Assembly (NCBI GenBank): GCA_020850225.1
Contig: JADZFD010000085.1
Span: 1-54,019 of the forward strand
Direction: 5' to 3'
Length of the DNA stretch: 54,019 bases
Source of the DNA: Saprospiraceae bacterium
GTDB taxonomy: Bacteria; Bacteroidota; Bacteroidia; Chitinophagales; Saprospiraceae
Numbering within the stretch: the first letter of the stretch is position 1; the number at the start of each line of letters is the position of its first letter. This document shows, in pieces, positions 37,804 to 46,111 of this stretch. A model generated the notes under the pieces. The model ran no database searches, was not told the DNA's origin, and saw nothing but the letters and a program-made list of their open reading frames with translations. Both the position numbers and the translations under genes were made by a program.

Positions 37804-38313
37804 ATGAAAACGAAAAGAAGAATTGTATGGATAATTAAAACAAGTTGTATCATTATTACTTCAATTGTTATTTTAAATAGTTGTCGTCAAAATTGGACTA
37901 TTGAAGATTTTGGACCACCAGATGAAGGTAATTTGATTTCATATAATGAAGCTGCTAGTATGATGAAGGTATATTCTGAAAGTAATCCAATACATATCAC
38001 TAACATTGAAAACAGTAAAGATTCAATTTTATTTGGATTTAAAATTAAATCAAATAATTTACTTGACTTGATTATGAAAAATAAACTTGAACCTGAATTT
38101 GGAAAACCCGAAGAAGTAGTATTTTATCTTGGAATTAATCATTCAACAACCGACGCCAAAATCAAACCCAATTATACGTTAATAGCAATCGGAGTGGATG
38201 CAAATGGAATGTTATTGATACCTAAAACCGGTGCAGACAGGAATGATAAAACTCAATCAACTATAGTTGATAAAGTTATGACATGTCCTCCGTTTTGCCC
38301 GGAACCCCAATAA
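37804..38313 (+). CDS. Hypothetical lipoprotein, first gene of the kinase cassette
   Basis: A 169-residue protein with a lysine/arginine-rich start, a hydrophobic stretch and a lipobox-like ILNSC (Cys about residue 27). The mature part has no recognised domain; it ends in a proline/cysteine-rich tail (CPPFCPEPQ). It lies 10 bp upstream of a membrane protein gene and leads into the histidine kinase gene, so it may be an envelope sensor component. AT-rich codon use like the next three genes. Confidence 0.65.
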   Translation: MKTKRRIVWIIKTSCIIITSIVILNSCRQNWTIEDFGPPDEGNLISYNEAASMMKVYSESNPIHITNIENSKDSILFGFKIKSNNLLDLIMKNKLEPEFGKPEEVVFYLGINHSTTDAKIKPNYTLIAIGVDANGMLLIPKTGADRNDKTQSTIVDKVMTCPPFCPEPQ

Positions 38314-38323
38314 TATTTTACTA

Positions 38324-38974
38324 ATGCTATCTGATATTGCTTTTCTTTTTTACTTTTTCTCGCTTTTTATATCATTTATAGGAAGCTGCATAATGTTTTC
38401 AAAAATAGAAATTGCATTCAAATGGATTGGTATTTTATTGATAGTTACTTTCTTGAACGAGCTCAATACAAGATTTTTAGTAAAGAGTCTGAGTATTCAA
38501 AGTAATGGTGTTTATCATTTTTTTGTGCCTATTGAGTTTTCTATTTATACAATTATATTTGCTACGTTTATTAACTTAAAGCGTTGGAATAAAATTTTAA
38601 TTTTATTAGTTTTTTTACTTGTAATTATTGAAATTTTAAATACATTATTTCTTCAACCTATATACGTGACTAATACAAATACAATGATTATAGAAAGTGT
38701 TTTTTTAGTCTTACTCTCCTTAATACTCTATATAAGAATAAAAGAATCAACTTACTATAAGAACTTACTTTTGGAAGGTGTATTTTGGTTTAATAGTAGT
38801 ATACTTTTTTATTATGCTTTTAATATTTTGGTTTGGGGATTTCATAATTGGGATTTCATTAATCCTCCTCTAATAATGTACGATATTAATGCATTTTTGT
38901 GTGGTTTGATGTATCTTACTTTTTTATTTTCTATTTATTTGAACTTTATACAGGTTCGAAAATTAAAAAACTAA
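38324..38974 (+). CDS. Seven-helix membrane protein of unknown function
   Basis: A 216-residue protein with about seven hydrophobic helices (roughly 5-24, 31-51, 63-83, 89-109, 121-136, 152-172, 186-210) and little outside the membrane. No named family is recognised. The histidine kinase gene starts 4 bp after its stop, so the two are surely co-transcribed and may form a sensor complex in which this protein is the membrane input and the kinase the output. The DNA is strikingly AT-rich; a 60-base line at 38581 has only 9 G or C. Confidence 0.7.
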   Translation: MLSDIAFLFYFFSLFISFIGSCIMFSKIEIAFKWIGILLIVTFLNELNTRFLVKSLSIQSNGVYHFFVPIEFSIYTIIFATFINLKRWNKILILLVFLLVIIEILNTLFLQPIYVTNTNTMIIESVFLVLLSLILYIRIKESTYYKNLLLEGVFWFNSSILFYYAFNILVWGFHNWDFINPPLIMYDINAFLCGLMYLTFLFSIYLNFIQVRKLKN

Positions 38975-38978
38975 ATAG

Positions 38979-39995
38979 ATGACAAACAGGCAAATTGAAT
39001 CAATTGATGTTATTGTTTTTATAGTTGCAGGCATTCTGGTAATTTTGTTAATGTTCGGGTTTATTCTATATTTTCTTATTTCCTATAAAAGCAAGAAAAG
39101 AGACTATAATCTTCTTGAAATACAAAAAAAGGAGTTAGACGACCAAAAAAAATTACTCGAAAATACACTATCAGAATTGAGAGCCACACAATCTCAATTA
39201 ATTCATTCAGAAAAAATGGCTTCCCTAGGTCAATTGACTGCTGGTATAGCTCATGAAATCCAAAACCCTTTAAATTTTGTCAATAATTTCAGTGATGTAA
39301 GTAAAGAATTATTGACTGAGATGAGAGAAGATATAAAAAAAAATAATATTGAAGATGCATTGGAATTAGCAAGTGATGTTGTTAACAATTTAGATAAAAT
39401 TTATTTTCATGGCAAAAAAGCTGAATCAATCGTTAAGGGTATGTTGCAGCACAGTCGGGCTGCTAAAGGTTTGTTGGAAAAAGCAGATATTAATTTATTA
39501 TGTGATGAATCCATCCGACTTGCCTATCATGGTATGAAGTCAAAATTTATGGATTTCAATGTAGAAATTACAACTATTTTTGCCCAAAATATCCCAAAAA
39601 TATATATTATTCCTCAGGATATTGGAAGAGTAATCCTGAATATATTATCAAATGCGTTTTACGCTACAATACAAAAATCCAAAAAAATCTCTTCTGATTA
39701 CAAACCAAATGTTACCATAAAAACACTATATGATAGCAGTGGAGTAAATGTCTACATCAGGGATAATGGTTGTGGTATTCCACAAGAAATAAAAGATAAA
39801 ATTTTTCAACCCTTTTTTACTACAAAAATTTCAGGACAAGGAACTGGTTTAGGACTTTCGATTTGTTATGATATTATAAACTCACATGGTGGTCGAATAA
39901 GTTTTGAAAGTAAAGAAAGAGAGTTTACGGAATTTAATATATTTTTACCGAATAAATCAAACCTGGTTGTTAAAATACCAAATAACGTTGTTTAA
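38979..39995 (+). CDS. Sensor histidine kinase
   Basis: A 338-residue kinase: one N-terminal membrane helix (about 9-35), a coiled coil (about 42-78), then HisKA with His92 in AGIAHEIQNPLNF and an ATPase domain (N-box around NILSNAFYA, G1 DNGCGIP, G2 GQGTGLGLS). There is no sensor domain between membrane helix and kinase, so input probably comes from the adjacent membrane protein, 4 bp upstream. The response regulator that fits it is the receiver/adenylate cyclase fusion 210 bp downstream. All phosphotransfer residues appear intact. Confidence 0.9.
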   Translation: MTNRQIESIDVIVFIVAGILVILLMFGFILYFLISYKSKKRDYNLLEIQKKELDDQKKLLENTLSELRATQSQLIHSEKMASLGQLTAGIAHEIQNPLNFVNNFSDVSKELLTEMREDIKKNNIEDALELASDVVNNLDKIYFHGKKAESIVKGMLQHSRAAKGLLEKADINLLCDESIRLAYHGMKSKFMDFNVEITTIFAQNIPKIYIIPQDIGRVILNILSNAFYATIQKSKKISSDYKPNVTIKTLYDSSGVNVYIRDNGCGIPQEIKDKIFQPFFTTKISGQGTGLGLSICYDIINSHGGRISFESKEREFTEFNIFLPNKSNLVVKIPNNVV

Positions 39996-40205
39996 TACAT
40001 TTTATTCAATTCTCATGATTAAAAAATTCTATTTCAAATAGTTAAAATGATATAGAAATATGTTTTTAATTTTTGATCAAATACTTTAAAATACAGAAAC
40101 TCTAAAAATAAAAAAATCTTTACTGCGTGAAATTTAATAAAATGAATATATTTTATCAAGCTTAAGATTCGTTACAATTAAAATCAAAATCAAACTTATT
40201 TATAA

Positions 40206-41237
40206 ATGAAAAGGATATTGGTAGTAGATGATGAGGAAGATCTGGAAGTTTTGATCCGACAAAAGTTCAGAAGGCAAATCAGAGAGCAAATTTATGAATT
40301 CATTTTTACATTAAACGGAATAGATGCATTGTCTAAATTACAGGAATTCAATGATATTGATATCGTATTAAGCGATATAAATATGCCAGAGATGGATGGA
40401 TTAACCTTGTTGGGAAAGATTTCTGAATCATATCCGCTCACAAAAGTTATAATGGTCTCTGCTTACGGAGATATGGACAATATTCGTACTGCAATGAACA
40501 GAGGTGCTTTTGACTTTGTAACAAAACCTATTAACTTTGAAGACCTGGAAATGACTATGCAAAAAACATTTACTTATGTTAATTATATCAGAGAATCATT
40601 TGAAACTATAAGAGAAAATAATATCCTAAAAATGTATGTCGATAAGAATGTTCTTTCTTTCATGAGAACCAAAGAGTTTGAGGAATCATTAAATAAAAAC
40701 ATCTCGATTGAATCTTCTGTTGCATTTATTGACATTTGTGGTTTTACAATAATTAGTGAAAAAGAACCTGCAAATACTGTAGTCACCATGCTTAATAAAT
40801 ATTTTGACATGATGGTAAATGAAATAATTATTCAGAATGGAATAATTGATAAGTTTATGGGTGACTGTATCATGGCTGTTTTTAAAGGAGATTATCATTT
40901 AGACAGAGCCATAGAAGCCTGTATCTCTATCAGGGATAAGATAAAATCACTGGAAGAAGAAAATAATTTTAAACCACAGGTCTCTATAGGTATTAATAGT
41001 GGAGAAGTCGTAAGTGGTAACATAGGTTCCGTTACATTAAAAAGGTTGGATTATACAATTATTGGAGATGTTGTGAATATTGCTCAAAGACTCCAAAGTA
41101 TAGCAGAGCCAAATCAGATTCTTATTATAGAAGAATGTTATCATAAAGTAAAACAGTCTTTTAAATGTAATTTCATAGGTGAAAAAAAATTTAAAAACAA
41201 AAAAGACATGTATTTAACCTATGAAGTAATACATTGA
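40206..41237 (+). CDS. Receiver domain fused to class III adenylate cyclase
   Basis: A 343-residue response regulator whose output is cyclic nucleotide synthesis. Receiver (1-120): D8 and D9, phosphoacceptor D57 (LSDINMP), S85 and K107 all present. A helical linker (about 120-165) leads to a class III cyclase domain (about 170-335). Metal-binding Asp residues are D176 (FIDICGFT) and D220 (FMGDCIMAVF). The base-specifying pair is K216 and D282 (RLDYTIIGD), the adenylate type, and the transition-state N291 and R295 are present. So it should make cAMP as a homodimer when phosphorylated. The upstream histidine kinase is the likely partner. TauE/SafE follows after 11 bp. Confidence 0.9.
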   Translation: MKRILVVDDEEDLEVLIRQKFRRQIREQIYEFIFTLNGIDALSKLQEFNDIDIVLSDINMPEMDGLTLLGKISESYPLTKVIMVSAYGDMDNIRTAMNRGAFDFVTKPINFEDLEMTMQKTFTYVNYIRESFETIRENNILKMYVDKNVLSFMRTKEFEESLNKNISIESSVAFIDICGFTIISEKEPANTVVTMLNKYFDMMVNEIIIQNGIIDKFMGDCIMAVFKGDYHLDRAIEACISIRDKIKSLEEENNFKPQVSIGINSGEVVSGNIGSVTLKRLDYTIIGDVVNIAQRLQSIAEPNQILIIEECYHKVKQSFKCNFIGEKKFKNKKDMYLTYEVIH

Positions 41238-41248
41238 TTAACAAACTG

Positions 41249-42106
41249 ATGGATTATTATTCTTTAGCATTTATACTGATTGCAATTGCTTTTTTTGCAG
41301 GCTTAATCGGATCACTTACAGGATTAGGTGGTGGTATTGTTATTGTCCCTGCATTAACGTTGATATTGCATATACCGATGAGATATGCAGTGGCCACATC
41401 GCTGATATCCGTGATAGGTACATCAAGCGGCGCAGCAGCAGCCTATGTAAAAGAAGGATATACCAATATGGAAATCGGTATGTTTTTGCAGATAATGACT
41501 ACATTGGGAGCTATCCTGGGAGCTGTTGTCATTATCTGGTTTGAACTCTCTGTCGATATACTTGGAATTGTTTTTGGTCTTGTTCTACTGATTACTGCCG
41601 TATTAACTGCACAAAAAAAATCGGATCATCTTTTTACTATCGACAAAGATTCGCTGTCATACAAATTACAATTGCATGGTACATATCCATTGGATGGCAA
41701 TAAAGTAACATACGGTTCAGCCAATCCGATTACCGGTTCATTAGTAATGTGTATAGCCGGATTTCTATCAGGTTTACTTGGTGTAGGTGGTGGTGTTTTC
41801 AAGGTTTTGGCGATGGATAATATAATGCGGCTACCTTTTAAGGTGTCTACTACCACCAGCAATTTTATGATTGGCGTAACAGCCGTATCCAGTGCTATCA
41901 TTTATTTTGCAGGAGGCTATGTTATTCCATATATTACGGCACCTGTTCTGATAGGAATCATCCTGGGTTCCTACATAGGAGCCAGGATTTTAAAACACAT
42001 CAATGTAGCATTATTGAAAAATATTTTTGCTATTCTTGTATCCATTATAGCATTATATATGATATACAACGGTTATTCGGGCAATTTTGACACAAGACAT
42101 GAATAA
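41249..42106 (+). CDS. TauE/SafE family membrane transporter
   Basis: A 285-residue polytopic permease of the family that exports sulfite, sulfoacetate or related organic acids. Two homologous halves carry the repeat GLIGSLTGLGGG and GFLSGLLGVGGG, the hallmark of the family. I use the ATG at 41249; a TTG at 41234 would overlap the cyclase stop and add five residues. The cyclase gene ends 11 bp upstream and a DUF1634 protein follows after 5 bp. TauE/SafE plus DUF1634 is a known pairing, so the last two are probably one transport unit. Confidence 0.87.
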   Translation: MDYYSLAFILIAIAFFAGLIGSLTGLGGGIVIVPALTLILHIPMRYAVATSLISVIGTSSGAAAAYVKEGYTNMEIGMFLQIMTTLGAILGAVVIIWFELSVDILGIVFGLVLLITAVLTAQKKSDHLFTIDKDSLSYKLQLHGTYPLDGNKVTYGSANPITGSLVMCIAGFLSGLLGVGGGVFKVLAMDNIMRLPFKVSTTTSNFMIGVTAVSSAIIYFAGGYVIPYITAPVLIGIILGSYIGARILKHINVALLKNIFAILVSIIALYMIYNGYSGNFDTRHE

Positions 42107-42111
42107 GAACA

Positions 42112-42492
42112 ATGAACGGTAAAGGAGAAAAAGAATCTTTAGAATACATCATAAGTACAACTTTAAGATTAGGTGTCTGGTGTTCTTTCTGGATTTGTCT
42201 GACAGGTACCGTGCTGCTCTTTTTAAATTACAGAGATAAACCCGTAGATATCTATCATTTCCAGGATATACCACCCAAATTCAATTTATCAGATTTATGG
42301 ACAGGCATTTTAAAATCTGATGCTGTGCAAATTGCGATGCTCGGTGTATTGATAATGCTTATTACACCATTATTGCGTGTTATTTTTGCTCTTTACACCT
42401 ATAAAAAGCAAGGTAATAACCTTTATGTTCTAATAACAGGTATCGTAATCATTATCATAAGTATCAGTATATGGTTAGGAACCATACATTGA
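42112..42492 (+). CDS. DUF1634 family membrane protein
   Basis: A 126-residue protein with three membrane helices (about 18-40, 68-90, 100-124). It matches the DUF1634 type in length, in the N-terminal TTLRLGVW segment and in its place directly behind a TauE/SafE permease (5 bp). Most likely an accessory subunit of that transporter; the function of the family is not established. Confidence 0.8.
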   Translation: MNGKGEKESLEYIISTTLRLGVWCSFWICLTGTVLLFLNYRDKPVDIYHFQDIPPKFNLSDLWTGILKSDAVQIAMLGVLIMLITPLLRVIFALYTYKKQGNNLYVLITGIVIIIISISIWLGTIH

Positions 42493-42538
42493 CATTTTTA
42501 CACCGGAATAAATGATATAAATAATAGTTTTTAGTCCG

Positions 42539-42796
42539 TTATTTCAGAATAGCATTGATAGACAGAGCCAGTTTTTTGTCTTTTTCAGTAATTGTATTAC
42601 CTGCATCATGGGTTGTAAGCCAAATCTCTACCACATTATATTGATTATGCCATGATGGATGATGGTCGCACATCTCTGCCAGGAATGCAACTCTGGTCAT
42701 AAAACCAAAAGCTTCCGAAAAATCATTGAATGTAAACTTCCTGTATAGTTTTCCATTTGTAATATCCCAACCTAAAACATTATCCATATCCATCAT
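42539..42796 (-). CDS. phhB: Pterin-4a-carbinolamine dehydratase
   Basis: Dehydrates the 4a-hydroxy-tetrahydropterin left by aromatic amino acid hydroxylases. 85 residues with the family motif CDHHPSW at residues 43-49 and [16 protein letters not shown] at 55-70, which hold the catalytic His residues. Convergent with the DUF1634 gene. No phenylalanine hydroxylase gene is in the window, so its partner is not shown. The sequence is also like DCoH-type proteins found widely in bacteria. Confidence 0.92.
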   Translation of the reverse strand: MMDMDNVLGWDITNGKLYRKFTFNDFSEAFGFMTRVAFLAEMCDHHPSWHNQYNVVEIWLTTHDAGNTITEKDKKLALSINAILK

Positions 42797-42986
42797 TCTG
42801 ATATAATTAAAAAAATTATTTTAACTGACTATTCTTCAGACTTTGCTTCAGTAATAGGATTTATACATAATTATTATACTTATTGTAAACAATTGTTCAT
42901 CTATGATAGTTGTATGACTACTATTTTGCACAATGCATTTTCACTATCTTCTAAATTGCAGGGTGACATATTAAAATCAATCAGAT

Positions 42987-43709
42987 ATGGCAACAAAAAT
43001 GAAAATTGAAATATGGAGTGACGTAGTATGTCCGTTTTGTTACATAGGAAAAAGGAATTTTGAAGCCGCTCTTTACAACTGTAACAATCTATCCGAAATC
43101 GATATTGAATGGAAAAGTTACCAGTTAGACCCGAATGCTTCCAATTCTTCAGAATTAAGGAGTTATCCGGAACATCTTGCTGCCAAATATGGTTGGTCAA
43201 TAGAAAAAGCAAAGGAAAGTATAGCTTCTGTAACTGCGATGGCCGAAATGTCCGGATTGGAATTTCGCCTGGGAAACGCAAAACCATTCAACACGACGGA
43301 TACACATAAAGTCATACAATACGCCAAATCGAAAGGATTGGGCGATCAGGTCGAAGAGGCCTTTTTCAAAGCATATTTCACCGATGAAAAAGACCTGACA
43401 AAAAAGGAAATTTTGCTTGAAATCATACAAAATATCGGATTGACGGATGTCAGCATTGAAACTGTGCTCAATGACAGTCAGTATGCTGCAGCCTTAAATT
43501 CGGATTTGATGCAAGCGCAACAACTCGGTATAAGAGGTGTTCCCTTTTTTGTATTTAACAGAAAGTATGCATTATCGGGAGCTCAAACAAGTGAAGTATT
43601 TACTGAAGTGCTGAACACATCGTTTGCAGAATGGAAAACAGATATGCCAGTGAATATATCACCCAACTCCGATGGTCAATCCTGTGATATAAATGGCAAT
43701 TGCGGTTAA
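42987..43709 (+). CDS. DsbA-family oxidoreductase, FrnE type
   Basis: Thioredoxin-fold protein of 240 residues. The redox CPFC lies at 15-18 directly after the first strand (KIEIWSDVVCPFCYIG), and cis-Pro is in RGVPFFVFN. There is no signal peptide, so it acts in the cytoplasm, as FrnE does in other bacteria. An extra cysteine pair near the end (SCDINGNCG) is typical of FrnE. Role in stress-related disulfide chemistry is inferred from family. Stands alone between phhB and a membrane protein gene. Confidence 0.9.
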   Translation: MATKMKIEIWSDVVCPFCYIGKRNFEAALYNCNNLSEIDIEWKSYQLDPNASNSSELRSYPEHLAAKYGWSIEKAKESIASVTAMAEMSGLEFRLGNAKPFNTTDTHKVIQYAKSKGLGDQVEEAFFKAYFTDEKDLTKKEILLEIIQNIGLTDVSIETVLNDSQYAAALNSDLMQAQQLGIRGVPFFVFNRKYALSGAQTSEVFTEVLNTSFAEWKTDMPVNISPNSDGQSCDINGNCG

Positions 43710-43811
43710 TTCCAAATGGTTTACACATTTAATAACATTCAACATATTTCATTTAGAATGCGTTAATGCTGTATGAAATACATTCATTCGCTCTGATAAA
43801 TAATTAAAAAT

Positions 43812-44405
43812 ATGATTTGGAAATACTTGTTGGTTTTCTTTGGAGCAATGTTATTTGACCTGGTGCCTTTCCCTTTTCTTCCGGCATATACCATAATGGC
43901 TTTATTGCAGATTGTATACAATCTGGATGTATGGTGGGTTATCGTTACAGGGGTTCTGGGATCACTGCTGGGAAGATATATCCTGTATCTGTATGCTCCT
44001 GTTCTTTCCAAAAAATATTTAAAATCATCCAAAAACGAAGATATTGAATTTTTAGGCAGTAAAATGAAGGAAAATATATGGAAAGGGCAACTGTTCATAC
44101 TGGCATATTCATTGCTCCCTGTTCCTTCCACTCCGCTTTTTATCGGTGCAGGGATTTCAAAAATTCAGATCCGATATGTTATTCCCTGGTTTATTATCGG
44201 TAAACTAATCAATGATACACTCGCTGTACATCTGGGTAAATTTGCAGCTGAAAATACAGACGATATCATTGGTAACATCCTGTCATGGAAGTCGTTAACC
44301 ACTATATTATTGGGCGTTATATTGATATTTGCTCTTTTTTCAATTAACTGGCGAATGCTGATACAAAAGAACAAATTAGAATTAAATTTCAAAATCTGGA
44401 AATAG
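43812..44405 (+). CDS. VTT/DedA-like membrane protein
   Basis: A 197-residue membrane protein with four or five helices. The segment FDLVPFPFLPAYTIMALL and GVLGSLLGRYILYLY resemble the first part of VTT (DedA/SNARE-associated) domain proteins, and FILAYSLLPVPSTPLFIGAG resembles the re-entrant loop. The family includes lipid flippases. The match is moderate. Confidence 0.6.
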   Translation: MIWKYLLVFFGAMLFDLVPFPFLPAYTIMALLQIVYNLDVWWVIVTGVLGSLLGRYILYLYAPVLSKKYLKSSKNEDIEFLGSKMKENIWKGQLFILAYSLLPVPSTPLFIGAGISKIQIRYVIPWFIIGKLINDTLAVHLGKFAAENTDDIIGNILSWKSLTTILLGVILIFALFSINWRMLIQKNKLELNFKIWK

Positions 44406-44433
44406 CAGGCTTTATTGTTTAACGCTTCTCAAA

Positions 44434-46029
44434 TTATTTTGCTATTACCAAAGGCTTTACCTGCTGTACTACACCATTCTGGAACCTCAGATAATACATA
44501 CCGGATGGCAATCCTTCATTTTCAAAATCTACCCGATAGGTTCCTGCTTCAAAATTAGCATCAACCAAGGTTTTGATTTGCTGGCCAAAAGGATTGAATA
44601 CTTCAACCAAAGTATGAAATCCGGCGGTTGTAAATTCTATTGTTGTCCTTGTAGTAAATGGATTTGGATATGCTTGAATCAGATTGATACCAGCTAATTG
44701 ATTCTGATCATGTATACTTGATGGAATACAATCATCATTCTGTATCAAGGGTAATGTCTGAAAATTTTTCAAAAGAATGATATTGTCAACATCATGCTGG
44801 GGTACACAAAGCCAATCCTGCAGAACAGATGCATATACCGATCTAAAATCATACTGCATAGGAAGATTGTCATTAACCGTTGCTGTTGGAGACACTATCG
44901 GATTGTCACCCAGAATTCCTGAAATCACTTTATTCCCCATCAGTAGTAATGGTGCAGCCGCTCCATGGTCCGTACCTGAACTTGCATTGGCTATAATTCT
45001 TCTTCCAAATTCTGAATAGGTCATACTCATTACCCTGTCCCCTACTCCAAGTTGTTGCAAGTCATCGTGAAAAACCTTGACTGCATCTGAAAGTGTTCCC
45101 AATAAGGTGGCATGTTTACCTTTGGATGTATCCGCTTCTACCTGTAATGAGTGTGTATCAAAACCACTCATACTCACCCAGTACACTTTAGTTTTCAATC
45201 CACCTGCTATTAATTTGGCAACGATTTTGAGTTGTTTTGCCAAACTCGTATCGGGATATGTTAGCTGTGTTGATGGTGCATCATAAGCATTTTTAACAGA
45301 TGTGCCGTAACTGTTGGTATTCTTTTTGACTACTCTTAAGAATTCAAGTTCTTTTTTGTAGGGACCTTCAATACCATACTGGTCCTGGATATTCCCCAGA
45401 AAAGTATAGTTCTGTACTTCATTATTCTGATCCAAAAGTAGCGAATATGCCATATTAATGGATGGTCCCATGAATACCGGATCAGACACACCTCCTATTT
45501 GAATAGCAAGAGGATCCGGCATAGTTGTATTGGGATAATCTGCCGGGAAATTGGGATATTCAAAATTAAGATAACGTCCGACCCAACCTGTATTAAGATA
45601 TGTATCAGAATCGGATGCTGATGACCAAATGTCTGTAGCACGAAAATGTGAGAAATTGGGCTTAGGATAACCTACGGATTGTACAATTTTGACATTTCCT
45701 TCATTATACATTTGCTGGATACCGCCCATGGAAGGATGTAATCCCAGGGTTGAAGTACCATCCAAAGGAAGTACACTTTTTTCCTTAATCATTATATTGG
45801 AGCGAACTGCAGATATTCCGTCGTACTGATCCAGAGGAATGACCATATTGAGCCCATCGTTGCCTCCACTGAGTTCTATAAGTACCAGTACATGATCATT
45901 ACTGCCATACATACCGGCAAGAGATGCAAATTGCATACCTTCACCAAATGCATTAATATTAAGTCCATTCAGTATTAATGGTACTCCCACTGCAGGAACT
46001 GCTCTTTTTATGAATACTCTTCTTTTCAT
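44434..46029 (-). CDS. DUF1501 family protein with T9SS sorting domain
   Basis: A 531-residue secreted protein. The start has twin arginines (MKRRVFIKR) and a hydrophobic stretch, as DUF1501 proteins usually have. The core shows LVLIELSGGNDGLNMVIP, WSASDSDTYLNTGWVGRYL and MSMTYSEFGRR, with conserved metal-like His/Asp residues of the alkaline-phosphatase-type fold. The C-terminus is a type A T9SS domain (LIQAYPNPFTTRTTIEF). It is the second gene of a pair with the DUF1800 gene, 82 bp apart, a combination repeatedly seen in Bacteroidota and other phyla. The function of the pair is not known. Confidence 0.88.
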   Translation of the reverse strand: MKRRVFIKRAVPAVGVPLILNGLNINAFGEGMQFASLAGMYGSNDHVLVLIELSGGNDGLNMVIPLDQYDGISAVRSNIMIKEKSVLPLDGTSTLGLHPSMGGIQQMYNEGNVKIVQSVGYPKPNFSHFRATDIWSSASDSDTYLNTGWVGRYLNFEYPNFPADYPNTTMPDPLAIQIGGVSDPVFMGPSINMAYSLLLDQNNEVQNYTFLGNIQDQYGIEGPYKKELEFLRVVKKNTNSYGTSVKNAYDAPSTQLTYPDTSLAKQLKIVAKLIAGGLKTKVYWVSMSGFDTHSLQVEADTSKGKHATLLGTLSDAVKVFHDDLQQLGVGDRVMSMTYSEFGRRIIANASSGTDHGAAAPLLLMGNKVISGILGDNPIVSPTATVNDNLPMQYDFRSVYASVLQDWLCVPQHDVDNIILLKNFQTLPLIQNDDCIPSSIHDQNQLAGINLIQAYPNPFTTRTTIEFTTAGFHTLVEVFNPFGQQIKTLVDANFEAGTYRVDFENEGLPSGMYYLRFQNGVVQQVKPLVIAK

Positions 46030-46111
46030 ACAATTGATTATTTTTAATGTATAACAGAGATAATTATTATCTAAAAATTGGGTTGAAAAACGGTAATTGG
46101 TATAAAAAAAT

